Of a stretch of 5,105 nt of DNA, positions 4,666-5,105 are shown one piece after another. Every line of letters begins with the position of its first letter. Within the stretch, counting starts at the first letter, position 1. This DNA comes from JARIHD01 sp035629475 (GTDB taxonomy: Bacteria > Patescibacteriota > Saccharimonadia > Saccharimonadales > UBA4665): positions 1-5,105 of the forward strand of contig DASPHS010000004.1 of assembly GCA_035629475.1 (NCBI GenBank), written 5' to 3'. A model generated the notes under the pieces. The model saw only the letters and a program-made list of their open reading frames with translations, was not told the DNA's origin and made no database searches. The position numbers and the translations under genes are program-made.

Positions 4666-4947
4666 ATGATTCAGACACTGAAAGATTTGATTGCCGAATG
4701 GAATACCAAGTACGACGAACGTGCTAAGCTACAGCATGCCTACTTGATCGTCAGCATTGCAGGTATTGTAATCGCTGGGCTGGTGAGCCTGCTGGACTAC
4801 GATGCCAGCCGCGCCATCTTGCGCGTCTGCTTTGCCGGGTTAGCTATCTTTGGTATTAACGCCATCGTCTGGGCTCTCTTATTCAGCCTAGTCGTCAACA
4901 AGGCGCCTACCCGTCCCGTTGCGGCTCCCCCTAAAACAACTAAATAG
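4666..4947 (+). CDS. 93-aa protein with two membrane segments, unknown function
   Basis: The protein has a charged amphipathic N-terminus (1-23, with Lys6, Glu11, Lys15, Arg19, Lys21), a membrane helix at about 25-43 (AYLIVSIAGIVIAGLVSLL) and a short loop DYDASRA. A second membrane helix follows at about 51-77 (ILRVCFAGLAIFGINAIVWA onward), then a Pro/Lys-rich tail (KAPTRPVAAPPKTTK). By the positive-inside rule both ends should be cytoplasmic, a hairpin topology. There is no signal peptidase site. I recognise no family; small hairpin membrane proteins like this include holin-like, stress and assembly proteins, and none can be chosen from the sequence. The start is set by the strong promoter 7 nt upstream. 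The gene is monocistronic, ends in TAG and is followed 16 bp later by a strong terminator. Confidence 0.85.
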   Translation: MIQTLKDLIAEWNTKYDERAKLQHAYLIVSIAGIVIAGLVSLLDYDASRAILRVCFAGLAIFGINAIVWALLFSLVVNKAPTRPVAAPPKTTK

Positions 4948-4963
4948 TTGTTGGGTTTTTATA

Positions 4964-4992
4964 AAAAACACCGCCTGTATGGCGGTGTTTTT
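4964..4992. terminator. Bidirectional terminator between convergent genes
   Basis: Five A plus CACCGCC, five-base loop TGTAT, then GGCGGTG plus five T: a perfect 12-bp stem. It serves the 93-aa gene on the + strand and the SGNH-like gene on the - strand, whose stop codon ends 1 bp from the stem. Confidence 0.92.
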
Positions 4993-4993
4993 G

Positions 4994-5105
4994 CTATAAA
5001 TCAAAGATTGATACGCCAGGATCGGCACTGCCACTGCGCCCCATGGCTGCGATAACCGCATCGGCAATTGCTGCCTGGCCGTTCGCGGTGGGGTGGACCG
5101 GTGCC
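4994..5105 (-). CDS. C-terminus of a probable SGNH/GDSL-family hydrolase, partial
   Basis: Only 36 C-terminal residues and a TAG stop are in the window; the first whole codon is at 5104-5102. The segment PVHPTANGQAAIADAVIAAM is the typical block V of SGNH hydrolases (esterases, lipases and acyl-hydrolases), with the catalytic His in HP followed by the helix xxGxxxxAxxV. The Asp usually three residues before this His is Ala here (A-P-V-H). The remaining residues form a short Gly/Ser-containing tail ending in SIFDL. Signal peptide, GDS motif and substrate cannot be judged because the rest of the gene is outside the window. The family call rests on one block, so other alpha/beta hydrolases are not fully excluded. 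Confidence 0.65.
   Translation of the reverse strand, partial: APVHPTANGQAAIADAVIAAMGRSGSADPGVSIFDL

Noticed and set aside
4935..4960. Hairpin AACAAC/GTTGTT over the 93-aa stop, followed by GGG and five T
   Set aside because: The stem is weak and the U-run is offset by GGG; the strong terminator at 4964 makes it unnecessary.
1..5105. TGA recoded as a sense codon (as in Gracilibacteria)
   Set aside because: Genes contain no in-frame TGA, which would be expected often if it coded for Gly or Trp; TGA is simply avoided as a stop here.

Overview
The window looks like bacterial chromosome of moderate GC, tightly packed with small monocistronic units. It holds nine protein genes with good support: seven complete, plus one cut by each edge. 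A tenth, very small ORF is likely but unproven. No tRNA, rRNA, CRISPR, insertion sequence or phage module is visible. Shine-Dalgarno-led genes (GGAGG) and genes with a -10 box 6-7 nt before the start codon occur side by side. None of the ten stop codons is TGA. Compact layout, many tiny proteins and few recognisable families would suit a Patescibacteria/CPR-type genome such as Saccharibacteria, but this is an inference and no phylogenetic marker is present.

Left part (1-2600): the 3' end of an unrecognised + strand gene converges on a 312-aa - strand gene with a ParB/sulfiredoxin-like DGNGR motif. The two share a CTAG tetramer that gives a TAG stop on both strands. A short divergent intergenic region follows, then a complete D-2-hydroxyacid dehydrogenase (3-phosphoglycerate dehydrogenase-like), which ends at a strong, nearly symmetric terminator.

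Middle (2600-3110): between two bidirectional terminators lies a short - strand unit with a good promoter, an exceptionally strong Shine-Dalgarno and a 20-codon ORF starting at TTG. Next to it is a 54-aa, highly charged helical protein gene, also on the - strand.

Right part (3107-5105): two - strand genes encode an NAD(P)-binding NmrA/BVR-B-like atypical SDR and, downstream, a DinB-like four-helix protein. A KGG-motif (YciG/con-10 type) small basic stress protein lies upstream of them and is separated from them by a terminator. A divergent + strand gene encodes a 93-aa protein with two membrane segments, and its promoter looks leaderless. The right edge cuts the C-terminus of an SGNH/GDSL-type hydrolase on the - strand.

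The genes do not form an obvious pathway. The small charged proteins, KGG protein, DinB-like protein and atypical SDR would fit a loose stress/housekeeping neighbourhood. The most interesting signals are regulatory: a shared leader motif in front of the 20-codon ORF and the KGG gene, the mixed leaderless/SD initiation, and the absence of TGA stops. No clearly new multi-gene system could be supported.
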